This document shows positions 17,111 through 25,472 of a stretch of DNA of 64,000 nucleotides, piece after piece (positions within the stretch are counted from its first letter, which is position 1; each line of letters begins with the position of its first letter). The stretch is from contig NZ_CP101655.1 in NCBI RefSeq assembly GCF_028830055.1, positions 4,893,857-4,957,856 of the forward strand. The letters run 5' to 3'. A model generated the notes under the pieces. That model worked only from the letters and a program-made list of their open reading frames with translations. It was not told where the DNA came from and made no database searches. A program made the position numbers and the translations under genes. The DNA is from Pseudomonas serboccidentalis. Its GTDB lineage: Bacteria > Pseudomonadota > Gammaproteobacteria > Pseudomonadales > Pseudomonadaceae.

Positions 17111-18267
17111 TGAGCCTCCGGCTCTTCGCCGAGGACAACTTCGTCATGCTCCTTGAGACCATCCAACACCTGAACGTTAAGGTCATTGCGCAAACCGGTC
17201 TTGACCAGCACCGTCTGCAACTGACCACCAACCAGTCGACGCACTTCATAGCGGCCATCAGCGACGCGCTTGCCCAACGCGGCCACCGACACCGTTGTGG
17301 CTTTTGGCGCCGAATCGAGCAGCACGCTGACCTGCGCCGTCATTGAAGTGCGCAACGAACGATCGTCATTGGGCACGTCAAACAGCGCGTTGTAGTACAC
17401 CGCTGCGTCGGCACCGCCAGCAGTCGAGCCACCACCACCCTGCATTGTGTCCTGCCGGGTAATGGACTCTGGCGCCGGTTCTACCGCCCGAATATGACTT
17501 TCAAAGCGCCGATCCGGATCGCCCAGGATACTGAAGGATACCGCTTGGCCTGGCTTGACTCGAACCACGTCAGCTTCAGATATCCGCGCCTCGACCGTCA
17601 TCCGGTCCAGCCGGGCCAGGATCAGCAAGGTCGGGACACTCTGCGCGGAAACGACGGTCTGCCCCTGCTTAGTCACCACGGCAATGACTTCTCCGTCCAT
17701 CGGCGCACTGATACGCGTGTAGCCAAGGTTGACTTCGGCGATGCGGATTTCTATCTCCGCCTGGGAAATCTGCGCAGCCAGGGATGCCAGTTCGGCACGA
17801 GAGCTTTGCAATTGCGCTTCGGCAATCTCCAGATCGGCCCGCGATCCGGCCTCACTGGCAACCAGACTTTGCTTGCGACGGAAATCAAGTTCGTACTGGC
17901 GAATCATCGCCTGTCGAGCCTTATATTGTGCCCGGACACTGAGCAACGCTGCCCGTGACTTAAGCAGTTCGTTCTGTGGCAACAGCGGGTCAATCTCGGC
18001 CAGTAGCTGACCTTGGCGCACCGTATCGCCCAACCCGGCCTTCAAGCTTTTGAGTTGCCCGTTGACCTGTGCGCCAACACTGACTTGCTGGAAAGGCTTG
18101 ACCGTACCACTGGCCAATACTGTTTCTTCAAGATCTTCAACGGTGACGGTCGTGGTCAGATATTTCCTTGGCGTGGCGCCCCAGCCCTGCCCCCCTATAA
18201 ACCAGACCAGCAATGCACTAACGAACAGCGTCCCGAAGACGATTCGGGAGCGAGAGAAAAAAACCAT
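17107..18267 (-). CDS. macA: MacA-type periplasmic adaptor protein
   Basis: A 386-residue membrane fusion protein with one N-terminal anchor (IVFGTLFVSALLVWFIGG), a split lipoyl/barrel-sandwich domain (VGAQVNGQLKSLKAGLGDTV and LGYTRISAPMDGEVIAV) and a long alpha-hairpin between them (about 100-180). It links the MacB-type transporter to the outer membrane channel. The frame is open to 18405, but the upstream 46 residues do not look like MacA; I chose ATG 18267 (MVFFSRSRIVFG). No start in the region has a strong ribosome-binding site, so the exact N-terminus is uncertain. First gene of the macA-macB-OMF operon; it ends overlapping macB. Confidence 0.87.
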   Translation of the reverse strand: MVFFSRSRIVFGTLFVSALLVWFIGGQGWGATPRKYLTTTVTVEDLEETVLASGTVKPFQQVSVGAQVNGQLKSLKAGLGDTVRQGQLLAEIDPLLPQNELLKSRAALLSVRAQYKARQAMIRQYELDFRRKQSLVASEAGSRADLEIAEAQLQSSRAELASLAAQISQAEIEIRIAEVNLGYTRISAPMDGEVIAVVTKQGQTVVSAQSVPTLLILARLDRMTVEARISEADVVRVKPGQAVSFSILGDPDRRFESHIRAVEPAPESITRQDTMQGGGGSTAGGADAAVYYNALFDVPNDDRSLRTSMTAQVSVLLDSAPKATTVSVAALGKRVADGRYEVRRLVGGQLQTVLVKTGLRNDLNVQVLDGLKEHDEVVLGEEPEAQ

Positions 18268-18405
18268 GGAGTGATCGTTACATCCCTGTCTGTGGTTGGA
18301 CGAACCGTTCATTGGCGCCCGGGTGTTGCCTGAGCAAGCGCGTGAATACGCCCGCAAAAATACGATTGCCGCAGACGAGTAGCCCCCGGCGCGCGCATTA
18401 AACAA

Positions 18406-18430
18406 GAAAGCCCCTCAAAGAGGGGCTTTC
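18406..18430. terminator. Terminator after flgE
   Basis: GAAAGCCCCTC-AAA-GAGGGGCTTTC is a perfect hairpin. Read on the minus strand it follows the flgBCDE operon and is trailed by TTGTTT, so it separates flagellar transcription from the macA operon. Confidence 0.85.
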
Positions 18431-18458
18431 CGTTACAGCTTTTTACAAAACATCGATA

Positions 18459-19775
18459 TCAGGTCATCTGAATGATGGTCTGCATGATGGTGCTCTGCGT
18501 CGAAATGGTCTTGGCGTTCGCCTGATAGTTGCTCTGGCCCTTGATCAGGTCTACCAGCTCGTTGGTCAGGTTAACGTTCGATTCTTCCAGCGAGTTGGAC
18601 TGGATGGAACCCAGGGTACCGGTTTGCGGAGCGTCATAACCCGGGATACCCGAAGCGAACGTTTCCTTCCAGCTCGTTCCGCCGATCGCTTGCAGGCCTT
18701 GCTCGTTAGTGAAGCTGGCCAGCGCAACCTGGCCGATGGCCTTGTTCTGGTTGTTGCTGAAGTTGGCGAACAGGGTACCGGTACCGTCGATGGTCAGGTT
18801 GGTGATCTGGCCAGTGGCATAACCGTCCTGAGTCGGGATCGAGCGGGCGGTATCCGCGTTGTACTGGGTGGTCTGAGCCATCGAAATGGTGATACCTGCC
18901 GGGTTCGCGGCCGCACCATTAGGCTTGAAGGTACCGTTGACGACGTTACCCGGGACCCAACCAGCGAGCTTCAGATCACTGCTGATCACCGGGCCAGGCA
19001 GGGTGCTGACCTGAGTCAGTTTGCCAGCGGAGTCAAAGGTCATGGTAGAAGGTGTCGGCGCAGTGACCTTCGGATCGCTACCGGTAGCGTCCGGGTTACG
19101 ACCGTCCACCAGGGTGTAGACCTTCCAGGTATTCGCACCGGTCTTGACCACATACTGATCCATCGGGTGCATGTTGCCCTGGCTGTCATAGATCGGGGTA
19201 CTGAAGGACTTGGTGTAGGTCGCGAGGTTGTTCGGGTCGAACTTGCCAGCGGCCACTGTGTCATCGATCACTGGAGCGGTCGAGTCCAGGTTGATAGTCG
19301 ACGTCACCAGCGAGGTGGACTTTGGCGCCAGGTTCGAAGTGTCGATCTTCAGGTCGGTCAGTACGCCGTTGATGACCTTGCCGTTGGCATCCACACCGTA
19401 GCCTTGCAGACGCGAGGTGTAGTCGGTGTTGGTGATGTAACCTTTATCGTCGACCTTGAACGTACCGGCCCGGGTATAGGAAACCGAACCGTTGTTGCTC
19501 ATGGTGAAGAAGCCGGAGCCGTTGATGCCCATGTCCAGCACGTTGCCGGTGTTGTTGATGTCACCCTGGGTGAACTGCTGAGAAACGTTGGCCAGACGTA
19601 CACCGTTACCGATGACCTTGCTGCCGGTACCCAGGCGAGTGGCCGAGTAGACGTCTGCGAATTCTGCACGGGACGATTTGAAACCGGCGGTCGCGACGTT
19701 GGCGATGTTGTTGCCGGTCACGTCCAGTTGTTTGTTGGCTGCATAGAGACCGCTAAGGCCGATATTGAAAGACAT
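18459..19775 (-). CDS. flgE: Flagellar hook protein FlgE
   Basis: A 438-residue hook subunit. The N-terminus (MSFNIGLSGLYAANKQLDVTG followed by NNIANVATAGFKSS) and C-terminus (SNVNLTNELVDLIKGQSNYQ then AKTISTQSTIMQTIIQM) are the conserved coiled segments of rod/hook/filament axial proteins; the middle is the variable surface domain with the FlaE-type barrel. It polymerises outside the cell into the curved hook that joins rod and filament. Last gene of flgB-flgC-flgD-flgE, followed by a terminator. In P. aeruginosa flgF and the rest of the rod/ring genes continue the same operon; here they do not. Confidence 0.95.
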   Translation of the reverse strand: MSFNIGLSGLYAANKQLDVTGNNIANVATAGFKSSRAEFADVYSATRLGTGSKVIGNGVRLANVSQQFTQGDINNTGNVLDMGINGSGFFTMSNNGSVSYTRAGTFKVDDKGYITNTDYTSRLQGYGVDANGKVINGVLTDLKIDTSNLAPKSTSLVTSTINLDSTAPVIDDTVAAGKFDPNNLATYTKSFSTPIYDSQGNMHPMDQYVVKTGANTWKVYTLVDGRNPDATGSDPKVTAPTPSTMTFDSAGKLTQVSTLPGPVISSDLKLAGWVPGNVVNGTFKPNGAAANPAGITISMAQTTQYNADTARSIPTQDGYATGQITNLTIDGTGTLFANFSNNQNKAIGQVALASFTNEQGLQAIGGTSWKETFASGIPGYDAPQTGTLGSIQSNSLEESNVNLTNELVDLIKGQSNYQANAKTISTQSTIMQTIIQMT

Positions 19776-19805
19776 ATTCCACTCCTTTGTGCCGGTTAGT
19801 CGGCT

Positions 19806-20531
19806 CTATATACCAATGGTTTGTACTTTGGACAGGGCGACGGTGCCCTTGCCGGACAGGTTGAGCATCAGCTCGCCACCGGTCTGGCTGATGGTCACGC
19901 TGTTGACCGTGGCCGGCAGGTAGGTTGCCAGGTCGGTCGAGGTGCCATTGATCGATGCGTTGGCTTTGACGGTATAGGTACCGGCCTTCACCAGGTTGCC
20001 GTCCTTGTCCTTGCCGTCCCAGGTGAAGCTCGCGCTGCCTGCGGCGCGACTGCCCAGATCGATGGTGCGAACGACCGTGCCGCTGCTGTCGGTAATGCTG
20101 ACGGTGCCACCGGCAATCGACGACGGAACGGTGGCCGAACCGGTCATGCCCTTGCTCGGGTCGTCCATCTGAACGCTGTTGGTCTGCACGATCACGTTGC
20201 GACCCACCAGCGACGACGCCTGCAGTGCCTGCGACGAGTTGTAGTTGCCGGCCAGCGAGCTGACGGTGCTGTTGAGGGTGGTGATGCCCTCAAGGCTGCT
20301 GAACTGCGCCAACTGCGCAACGAAGGCGCTGTTGTCCTGCGGATCGAGCGGGTTCTGGTTCTTCAGCTGGGTCACCAGCAATTGCAGGAACGCGTCCTTG
20401 CCCAGTGCCTGGCCGCCGGTGGCGCTGTTGGTCGCCGAAGCAATGCCACCGGTGGTCGAACTGGTCTTTTTCGACGAGTTCGCCAGGATGTCATTCATGC
20501 TCAGGCTGCTGGTGGTATCGGTAACGCTCAT
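19806..20531 (-). CDS. flgD: Flagellar hook assembly (cap) protein FlgD
   Basis: A 241-residue scaffolding protein that caps the growing hook and is itself discarded. The conserved N-terminal part LGKDAFLQLLVTQLKNQNPL followed by DPQDNSAFVAQLAQFSSLEG is the FlgD signature; the C-terminal half (about 120-240) has the FlgD Ig/tudor-like layout with FTWDGKDKDGNLVKAGTYTV. A Ser/Thr-rich N-terminus is typical of unstructured export signals. AAGGGG precedes the ATG at 20531. It lies between flgC (15 bp) and flgE (30 bp). Confidence 0.95.
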   Translation of the reverse strand: MSVTDTTSSLSMNDILANSSKKTSSTTGGIASATNSATGGQALGKDAFLQLLVTQLKNQNPLDPQDNSAFVAQLAQFSSLEGITTLNSTVSSLAGNYNSSQALQASSLVGRNVIVQTNSVQMDDPSKGMTGSATVPSSIAGGTVSITDSSGTVVRTIDLGSRAAGSASFTWDGKDKDGNLVKAGTYTVKANASINGTSTDLATYLPATVNSVTISQTGGELMLNLSGKGTVALSKVQTIGI

Positions 20532-20546
20532 GGCAGTCGCCCCTTA

Positions 20547-20990
20547 TTACTGACCGAGGGTCAGTACCTTCTGCATCATGGTTTTGGCGGTGTTCATCAT
20601 TTCGGCGTTGGTCTGGAACGACCGGCTCGCGGAAATCATGTCAGCCATTTCTTCCACCACGTTGACGTTCGGGTAGTAGACGTAGCCCTTGGCGTCGGCC
20701 GCCGGATGGTTCGGCTCGTAACGCGCTTCGAGGTTGCTCTGGTCTTCGACCACACCGAGCACCTGCACGCCCTGCCCGGCTGCGTCCTGGCTCTGGAACA
20801 GCGAGTTGCTGCCGCTGTTCTGGCCGCCCTGGAACATGGTGGCGAATACCGGGTGACGGGCGCGGTAGGTCTGGTCGATGCTCGACGAGACGGTTTCGGC
20901 GTTGGCGATGTTCGAAGCCACGGTGTTCAGACGCGTGGTTTGTGCGCTCATGCCGCTGCCGGCAATGTTGAAAACGCTGGACAGGGACAT
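20547..20990 (-). CDS. flgC: Flagellar basal-body rod protein FlgC
   Basis: A 147-residue proximal rod protein. It begins MSLSSVFNIAGSGMSAQTTR and continues LNTVASNIANAETV, the N-terminal axial-protein motif, and ends with FQTNAEMMNTAKTMMQKVL. PNVNVVEEMADMISASRS is the conserved FlgC C-terminal region. It starts 3 bp after the flgB stop with a clean GGAG site. Confidence 0.95.
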   Translation of the reverse strand: MSLSSVFNIAGSGMSAQTTRLNTVASNIANAETVSSSIDQTYRARHPVFATMFQGGQNSGSNSLFQSQDAAGQGVQVLGVVEDQSNLEARYEPNHPAADAKGYVYYPNVNVVEEMADMISASRSFQTNAEMMNTAKTMMQKVLTLGQ

Positions 20991-20993
20991 GGA

Positions 20994-21401
20994 TTACTCT
21001 CCGCGCAGGGCTGACACCAGCCCTTTGAATTTGCTGTTGAGCAGGGTGAAGCTGGCCTGGAAGCCGACCGCGTTTTCCGCGTAATTCGACTGTTCAAGCT
21101 GGGCGTCCACGGTGTTCTGGTCGATCGAAGGCTGCATCGGCGTGCGATACATCAGCGACTCATCGCCATTGCCCAGGCCTTCAGCTTCGATGTGACGGCT
21201 GTTGGTCATGTTCAGGGCGATGGTGCCGTTGGCGTTCTTCTGGGTCTGTGCCTCAAGCACTTTGGAGAAGTCCAGATCCCGAGCCTTGTAGTTCGGGGTA
21301 TCGGCGTTGGCGATGTTGTTGGCCAGCACTTCGGCACGCTGGGCGCGGAAGCCCAATGCCTTTTCGTGAATGCCGAGCGCTTTATCGAAGCTGATGCTCA
21401 T
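20994..21401 (-). CDS. flgB: Flagellar basal-body rod protein FlgB
   Basis: A 135-residue proximal rod protein starting MSISFDKALGIHEKALGFRA at ATG 21401, with RAEVLANNIANADTPNYKAR as the family motif. The open frame extends to 21677, but this runs through a terminator and a REP-like pair, so it is not coding. GAAGG precedes the start. First gene of flgBCDE, with a near-perfect sigma-54 promoter 40-60 bp upstream. Confidence 0.95.
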   Translation of the reverse strand: MSISFDKALGIHEKALGFRAQRAEVLANNIANADTPNYKARDLDFSKVLEAQTQKNANGTIALNMTNSRHIEAEGLGNGDESLMYRTPMQPSIDQNTVDAQLEQSNYAENAVGFQASFTLLNSKFKGLVSALRGE

Positions 21402-21442
21402 GTCGGGAACCTTCGGGTGACCGGTTTTTCGTACCTGAGCTT

Positions 21443-21459
21443 TAGCAAGCCCCGTGCCA
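21443..21459 (-). promoter_or_regulatory. Sigma-54 promoter of flgBCDE
   Basis: The minus strand reads TGGCACGGGGCTTGCTA, matching the -24/-12 consensus TGGCACG-N4-TTGCW exactly. The predicted start site is near 21433, leaving a leader of about 32 bases before flgB. Sigma-54 with FleQ/FleR control of this operon is known in Pseudomonas. Confidence 0.88.
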
Positions 21460-21464
21460 AACAG

Positions 21465-21488
21465 AAAAACCCCCGTAAACCGGGGCTT
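21465..21488 (-). terminator. Terminator upstream of the flgB promoter
   Basis: On the minus strand AAAGCCCCG-GTTTA-CGGGGGTTTTT, one mismatch in the stem and a T-run. It lies between the REP-like pair and the flgB promoter and would block read-through from cheR. Confidence 0.65.
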
Positions 21489-21584
21489 TGCGAGAAGTCG
21501 GCAACGCGGCAATGCCAGAAAAGCGGCAACCGGTTTCCGCTGGCTGCCGCTTTTCTGCCGCTTCGTCCTGTTAACACCTCCCCC

Positions 21585-21669
21585 TGCAGGAGCTGCCGAA
21601 GGCTGCGATCTTTTGATCTTGATCTTGAAAAACAAAATCAAAAGATCGCAGCCTTCGGCAGCTCCTACG
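21585..21669. repeat. REP-like inverted pair, family GTAGGAGCTGCCGAAGGCTGCG
   Basis: GCAGGAGCTGCCGAAGGCTGCG and its complement with long GATCTTTTGATC cores, in the gap between cheR and flgB. Confidence 0.88.
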
Positions 21670-21680
21670 TGAAGCATGCG

Positions 21681-21718
21681 GCAAAAAAAAGGAGCCCCTG
21701 AGGGCTCCCTTCTTTTGC
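21681..21718 (-). terminator. Terminator after cheR
   Basis: GGAGCCC-CTGA-GGGCTCC flanked by long A and T runs; on the minus strand it follows the cheR stop by about ten bases. Confidence 0.85.
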
Positions 21719-21726
21719 CACATGCT

Positions 21727-22554
21727 TCACTTGGCCTGGTAAATGATCCCCGGGCTGCACTGGACCATCTGGTAATGATCCGGCAAACCGTTCAGCGCTT
21801 CGGAGGCGCCCAGGAACAGATACCCGCCCGGCTTCAGCGTGCTGTGAATGCGCAACAGGATGTCCTTCTTCACCTCGGCGGAGAAGTAGATCAGTACGTT
21901 GCGGCAGAACACGATGTCGAACTTGCCCAGGCTCGCGTAGCTGTCGAGCAGGTTGAACGAACGGAATTCCACCCGGTTCTTGATCGGCGCCTTGATCACC
22001 CAGCGCCCCGGCCCTTTCGGGTCGAAGTAACGCTGCAGACGGTCGGCGGACAAACCGCGACCGATCGCCAGGCTGTCGTACTCGCCGGTCTTGCAGTTGG
22101 TCAGCATGCTGCCGGACAAGTCCGTGGCAACGATCTGCACGCCCATCTTCAACTGGCCGAGATTGCTGCGCTCGAACTCATCGATCGACATCGACAGCGA
22201 ATACGGTTCCTGACCCGACGAGCACGCCGCCGACCAGATCCGCAGACGCTGGTTGGGACTGGCCTTGATCGCCTCGGGCAGCACCTTGTTCTTCAAGACC
22301 TCAAACGGATAGGTGTCACGAAACCACAGGGTTTCGTTGGTCGTCATGGCATCGACCACCTGCTCGCGCAAACCGCTGCGCGGCTGGGTCTGGATGCGCT
22401 GTACCAGCTCACCCAGGGACTTGATGCCTTGCTGCTCCATCAGTTTGTTGAGACGGCTCGAGACCAGGTACTGCTTGTTTTCACCGAGCAAAATGCCACA
22501 GGCTTTTTCCAGGAAGACCCGGAACTGTTCGAAATCCAAATTACCCGTAGACAA
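21727..22554 (-). CDS. cheR: Chemotaxis protein methyltransferase CheR
   Basis: A 275-residue S-adenosylmethionine-dependent enzyme that methylates glutamates of chemoreceptors. The N-terminal helical domain (FEQFRVFLEKACGILLGENK, SSRLNKLM) is followed by the SAM-binding domain with RIWSAACSSGQEPYSLSM, ATDLSGSML, VEFRSFNLLD and FDIVFCRNVLIYF. The start is TTG at 22554, preceded by AGAGG at good spacing; no ATG fits. Paired with cheV upstream, as at the flagellar locus of other Pseudomonas, with a small AGGGAC-CTTCT-GTCCCT hairpin in the 46-bp gap. Followed by a strong terminator. Confidence 0.94.
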   Translation of the reverse strand: MSTGNLDFEQFRVFLEKACGILLGENKQYLVSSRLNKLMEQQGIKSLGELVQRIQTQPRSGLREQVVDAMTTNETLWFRDTYPFEVLKNKVLPEAIKASPNQRLRIWSAACSSGQEPYSLSMSIDEFERSNLGQLKMGVQIVATDLSGSMLTNCKTGEYDSLAIGRGLSADRLQRYFDPKGPGRWVIKAPIKNRVEFRSFNLLDSYASLGKFDIVFCRNVLIYFSAEVKKDILLRIHSTLKPGGYLFLGASEALNGLPDHYQMVQCSPGIIYQAK

Positions 22555-22600
22555 TGATGCCGCCTCTTAAATCGTGTTGACCGCCAGGGACAGAAGGTCC

Positions 22601-23533
22601 CTAGCTGATATCTGCTGCTTTGATCCGGTCGACTACCCGGGATGCCAGGTCATCAGGACGGAATTTGGCCAGGAAGTCATCGGCACCGACTTTCTTGACC
22701 ATCGCCTGATTGAAGACCCCCGACAACGAAGTATGCAGGATGATATGAAGTTTTTGCATGCGCGGGTCGCTGCGGATCTCCGCCGTCAGGGTGTACCCGT
22801 CCATCTCCGGCATCTCGATGTCGGAAATCATCATCAGGAACTCTTCTTCCGGCTTCTTGCCCTCATCGACCAGCTTGCGCAGGTAATCCAGCGCCTGCTT
22901 GCCATCGTTCAGCGCCACCACTTCGACACCGACCGTCTGCAGGCAACGCGTGACCTGCTTGCGCGCCACCGACGAGTCATCGACCGTCAGCACCCGCAGC
23001 GACAACGCCTTGCTCTGGGTCTCGACATCGACCACACCGACCGAAATCGCCTCCGGTGTCGGCGCGACTTCCGCCAGCACCTTCTCGACATCGATGATTT
23101 CGACCAACTGATTGTCGACCCGAGTCACAGCGGTCAGGTAGTGGTCGCGCCCCGTGCCCTTGGGCGGCGGATGAATCTCTTCCCAGTTCATGTTGACGAT
23201 GCGCTCCACCGAGCGGACCAGGAAACCCTGGGTCTTGGTGTTGTACTCCGTGATGATCACGAACGGACTGTTCTTGTCTTTCAACGCCCCGGAGCCGGTC
23301 GCCATTGCCAGATCAAGGATCGGAATGGTCGCCCCCCGAATATTCGCCACCCCGCACACGACAGGACTGGACTTGGGCATCAACGTCAGCGACGGGCACT
23401 GCAGCACTTCCCGTACCTTGAACACGTTGATTCCGTAGAGCTGCTGACCGTCGAGACGGAACAACAACAGCTCCAGGCGATTCTGCCCTACCAGTTGCGT
23501 GCGCTGGTTCACCGAATCCATTACACCAGCCAT
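22601..23533 (-). CDS. cheV: Chemotaxis coupling protein CheV
   Basis: A 310-residue fusion of a CheW-like coupling domain (about 15-160; LLLFRLDGQQLYGINVFKVR) and a C-terminal receiver domain (about 180-305) with DDSS, phosphoacceptor Asp in MMISDIEMPEMDG, and K in DDFLAKFRPDD. It links receptors to CheA and is thought to aid adaptation. Start ATG 23533 has AGGAG seven bases upstream; the frame extends to 23581 but without a better site. It is divergent from flgA and followed by cheR. Confidence 0.93.
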   Translation of the reverse strand: MAGVMDSVNQRTQLVGQNRLELLLFRLDGQQLYGINVFKVREVLQCPSLTLMPKSSPVVCGVANIRGATIPILDLAMATGSGALKDKNSPFVIITEYNTKTQGFLVRSVERIVNMNWEEIHPPPKGTGRDHYLTAVTRVDNQLVEIIDVEKVLAEVAPTPEAISVGVVDVETQSKALSLRVLTVDDSSVARKQVTRCLQTVGVEVVALNDGKQALDYLRKLVDEGKKPEEEFLMMISDIEMPEMDGYTLTAEIRSDPRMQKLHIILHTSLSGVFNQAMVKKVGADDFLAKFRPDDLASRVVDRIKAADIS

Positions 23534-23588
23534 GCCCAGACTCCTACACCAACGCCAAGTGTTGTTGCGACGCACATTCATTGCTAAA

Positions 23589-23605
23589 CGGCACGGCGCT
23601 TGCTT
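23589..23605 (+). promoter_or_regulatory. Sigma-54-like promoter abutting flgA
   Basis: CGGCACGGCGCTTGCTT differs from the TGGCACG-N4-TTGCW consensus only at the first base. If used, transcription would begin near 23615, one base before the flgA ATG at 23616, giving an mRNA with almost no leader. Either flgA is read from a leaderless message or this match is not used. Confidence 0.5.
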
Positions 23606-23615
23606 TTTAACTCGT

Positions 23616-24377
23616 ATGAACGCTCAAACGACATTTTTTCGACGCCTGACCTCCCGCACCCGCAAAGCGCTGTGCGCGACGTCCGCCGTCTGCTTGTTTT
23701 TCGCTGGCAGCCCTGCCGGTGCCGATACGGTTACCTTGCCTGACATGCTTATCGGCGTCACTCAGGGCTTTCTTGAGTTCACCGTAGAAGACTATCTGGC
23801 TACCAGTCAAACGGAAGGCCGCTACGAAATCGAGGTCAACCAGCTCGACCCACGTATGCGCATGCCTATGTGCGACAAGGAATTGACAGCGTCGCTGGAG
23901 AGCCCGGCACGTCCGCTGGGCCGGGTAACGGTCAAGGTCCGGTGCGAGGGAAGCTCGCCGTGGACGGTGTTCGTGCCCGCTCAAGTCCGCCTGTTTCGCG
24001 AGATTGTCACCACCACCCGGCCCCTCAAACGCGCCGGGATTATCGGGCCGCAGGACGTGACCCTGCGTGAACGCGACGTCAGCCAGATCAATCAGGGCTT
24101 CCTGACGTCGGTGGATGACGCCATCGGGCAGAAATTAACCCGACCAACGGTCGCCGATCAGGTCATTACCCTGGTGCATCTGGAACAGGCGGAAGTGGTG
24201 CGCAAGGGTGATCAGGTGGTCATCATCGCCCGCAGCGGTACGCTCGCCGTGCGTATGCCCGGTGAAGCCCTGGCCAATGGCGGTCTGAAAGAACAGATTC
24301 GGGTGAAAAACCTCAATTCCAACCGGGTCATCAAGGCGCAAGTCGTTGCGCCGGGCCAAGTGGAAGTGGCCATGTAA
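23616..24377 (+). CDS. flgA: Flagellar P-ring assembly chaperone FlgA
   Basis: A 253-residue periplasmic protein needed to assemble the P ring of FlgI. It has a signal-like N-terminus (basic stretch then [19 protein letters not shown], cleaved about residue 36) and a SAF domain in the C-terminal two-thirds: [59 protein letters not shown] 23616 is used; upstream extension to 23499 enters the divergent cheV gene. There is no visible ribosome-binding site at this start, and a sigma-54-like promoter ends one base before it. Followed by flgM with its own promoter. Confidence 0.93.
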   Translation: MNAQTTFFRRLTSRTRKALCATSAVCLFFAGSPAGADTVTLPDMLIGVTQGFLEFTVEDYLATSQTEGRYEIEVNQLDPRMRMPMCDKELTASLESPARPLGRVTVKVRCEGSSPWTVFVPAQVRLFREIVTTTRPLKRAGIIGPQDVTLRERDVSQINQGFLTSVDDAIGQKLTRPTVADQVITLVHLEQAEVVRKGDQVVIIARSGTLAVRMPGEALANGGLKEQIRVKNLNSNRVIKAQVVAPGQVEVAM

Positions 24378-24475
24378 AACGCTCACGCAGAAAACTGGCG
24401 CGCGCCCCGACGCTTCCCTAAACTGTGCCGCAGCAGGACACGCTTCGGCACATGCAGCTCATTGCAAAGTGAGCC

Positions 24476-24502
24476 TAAAGTTTTTCAGGGAATGGCCGAA
24501 AA
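24476..24502 (+). promoter_or_regulatory. Sigma-28 (FliA) promoter of flgM
   Basis: TAAAGTTT followed after 11 bases by GCCGAAAA, against the FliA consensus TAAAGTTT-N11-GCCGATAA (one mismatch). It stands about 36 bp before the flgM start and gives the usual feedback loop in which FliA transcribes its own anti-sigma factor. Confidence 0.82.
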
Positions 24503-24537
24503 CATGGCAAGCGTCCAAATTCCCAGAGGTTTTTAAC

Positions 24538-24864
24538 ATGGTCATCGATTTCAGCCGTTTGAACAGCTCCTCGTCACTTACGGGCAGTACACGTACCAGC
24601 AACGCCAAGGAAACCGCCGAAACCGGCACCTCCGCGCCGCTGAATACCCCGGCCGAAACGGCCAGTACCGCAAAAAGCGGGGAATCGGTACACCTCAGCA
24701 ATGAGGCTCAACAGTTGCAGAAGGTCACTGACAAGCTGCGCGATCAGCCTGCCGTCGACAAAGCCCGCGTGGCCGAGTTGAAAGCAGCGATTGCCGATGG
24801 CAGCTACAAAGTCGACAGCAACCGTGTAGCCAGCAAACTGCTCAACTTCGAAGCCCAGCGCTAG
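24538..24864 (+). CDS. flgM: Anti-sigma-28 factor FlgM
   Basis: A 108-residue protein that holds sigma-28 (FliA) inactive until the hook is complete and FlgM is exported. It starts [19 protein letters not shown], has a Ser/Thr/Ala-rich disordered N-terminal half, and ends with the conserved sigma-binding helices ([32 protein letters not shown]). The ATG at 24538 has AGAGG upstream; the frame is open further upstream but that part contains its promoter. flgN follows 48 bp later. Confidence 0.93.
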   Translation: MVIDFSRLNSSSSLTGSTRTSNAKETAETGTSAPLNTPAETASTAKSGESVHLSNEAQQLQKVTDKLRDQPAVDKARVAELKAAIADGSYKVDSNRVASKLLNFEAQR

Positions 24865-24912
24865 GCTTTTGCCGGCGCCAGGCTTTTGGACGCTTAGAAC
24901 CCAAGGCCAGCC

Positions 24913-25380
24913 ATGCACGACACTAATTTATTGCAACTGATCACCGACGACTTTGCTCCAGCTCAACAATTGCTGGAGTTACTGCAAACCGAGTCCCTCG
25001 CCTTGCACGGTCGCGACATGCCTCTGCTGGAAGATATTCTGGCGCGCAAACAGGCATTGATCATTCTGCTTGAACAGCATGGCCGCAAGCGCAGCGAAAT
25101 CCTTGCCAGCCTCAACCTGCCGCTCGACCGTCAGGGCCTGGAGCAACTGGCCAGCCACTCGAGCATTGGCGACCAGTTGCTGTCGCAGAGCGATGTGCTG
25201 ACCGACCTGATTGCCCAGTGCCAGGCGGCCAACGTCAAAAACGGTCAGTCGATCCAGATTCAGCAGGCCGCCACGGCCAATCAGCTGAAAATCCTCACCG
25301 GGGGCGAGCCTCCAGCGCTGTATGACGCCTCCGGCACGTTCGCCAAACCTACCAAGCCGCGTACGCTCAGCCAGGCGTGA
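24913..25380 (+). CDS. flgN: Flagellar export chaperone FlgN
   Basis: A 155-residue, almost wholly helical cytoplasmic protein that escorts the hook-filament junction proteins FlgK and FlgL to the export gate. LLELLQTESLALHGRDMPLL followed by EDILARKQALIILLEQHG is the conserved N-terminal helical region; the C-terminal part (NGQSIQIQQAATANQLKILT) carries the cargo-binding segment. AAGG lies before the ATG. The gene order flgA-flgM-flgN-ycgR is standard in Pseudomonas. Confidence 0.92.
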   Translation: MHDTNLLQLITDDFAPAQQLLELLQTESLALHGRDMPLLEDILARKQALIILLEQHGRKRSEILASLNLPLDRQGLEQLASHSSIGDQLLSQSDVLTDLIAQCQAANVKNGQSIQIQQAATANQLKILTGGEPPALYDASGTFAKPTKPRTLSQA

Positions 25381-25472
25381 GCCATTCGATGTGCCTGCAC
25401 TATCAACCCGCGAAACATGCTGGCAAAATGCTGGCTAGTCGTAGTCAAATTTTGTCTGGAGATTGAGAAAAC

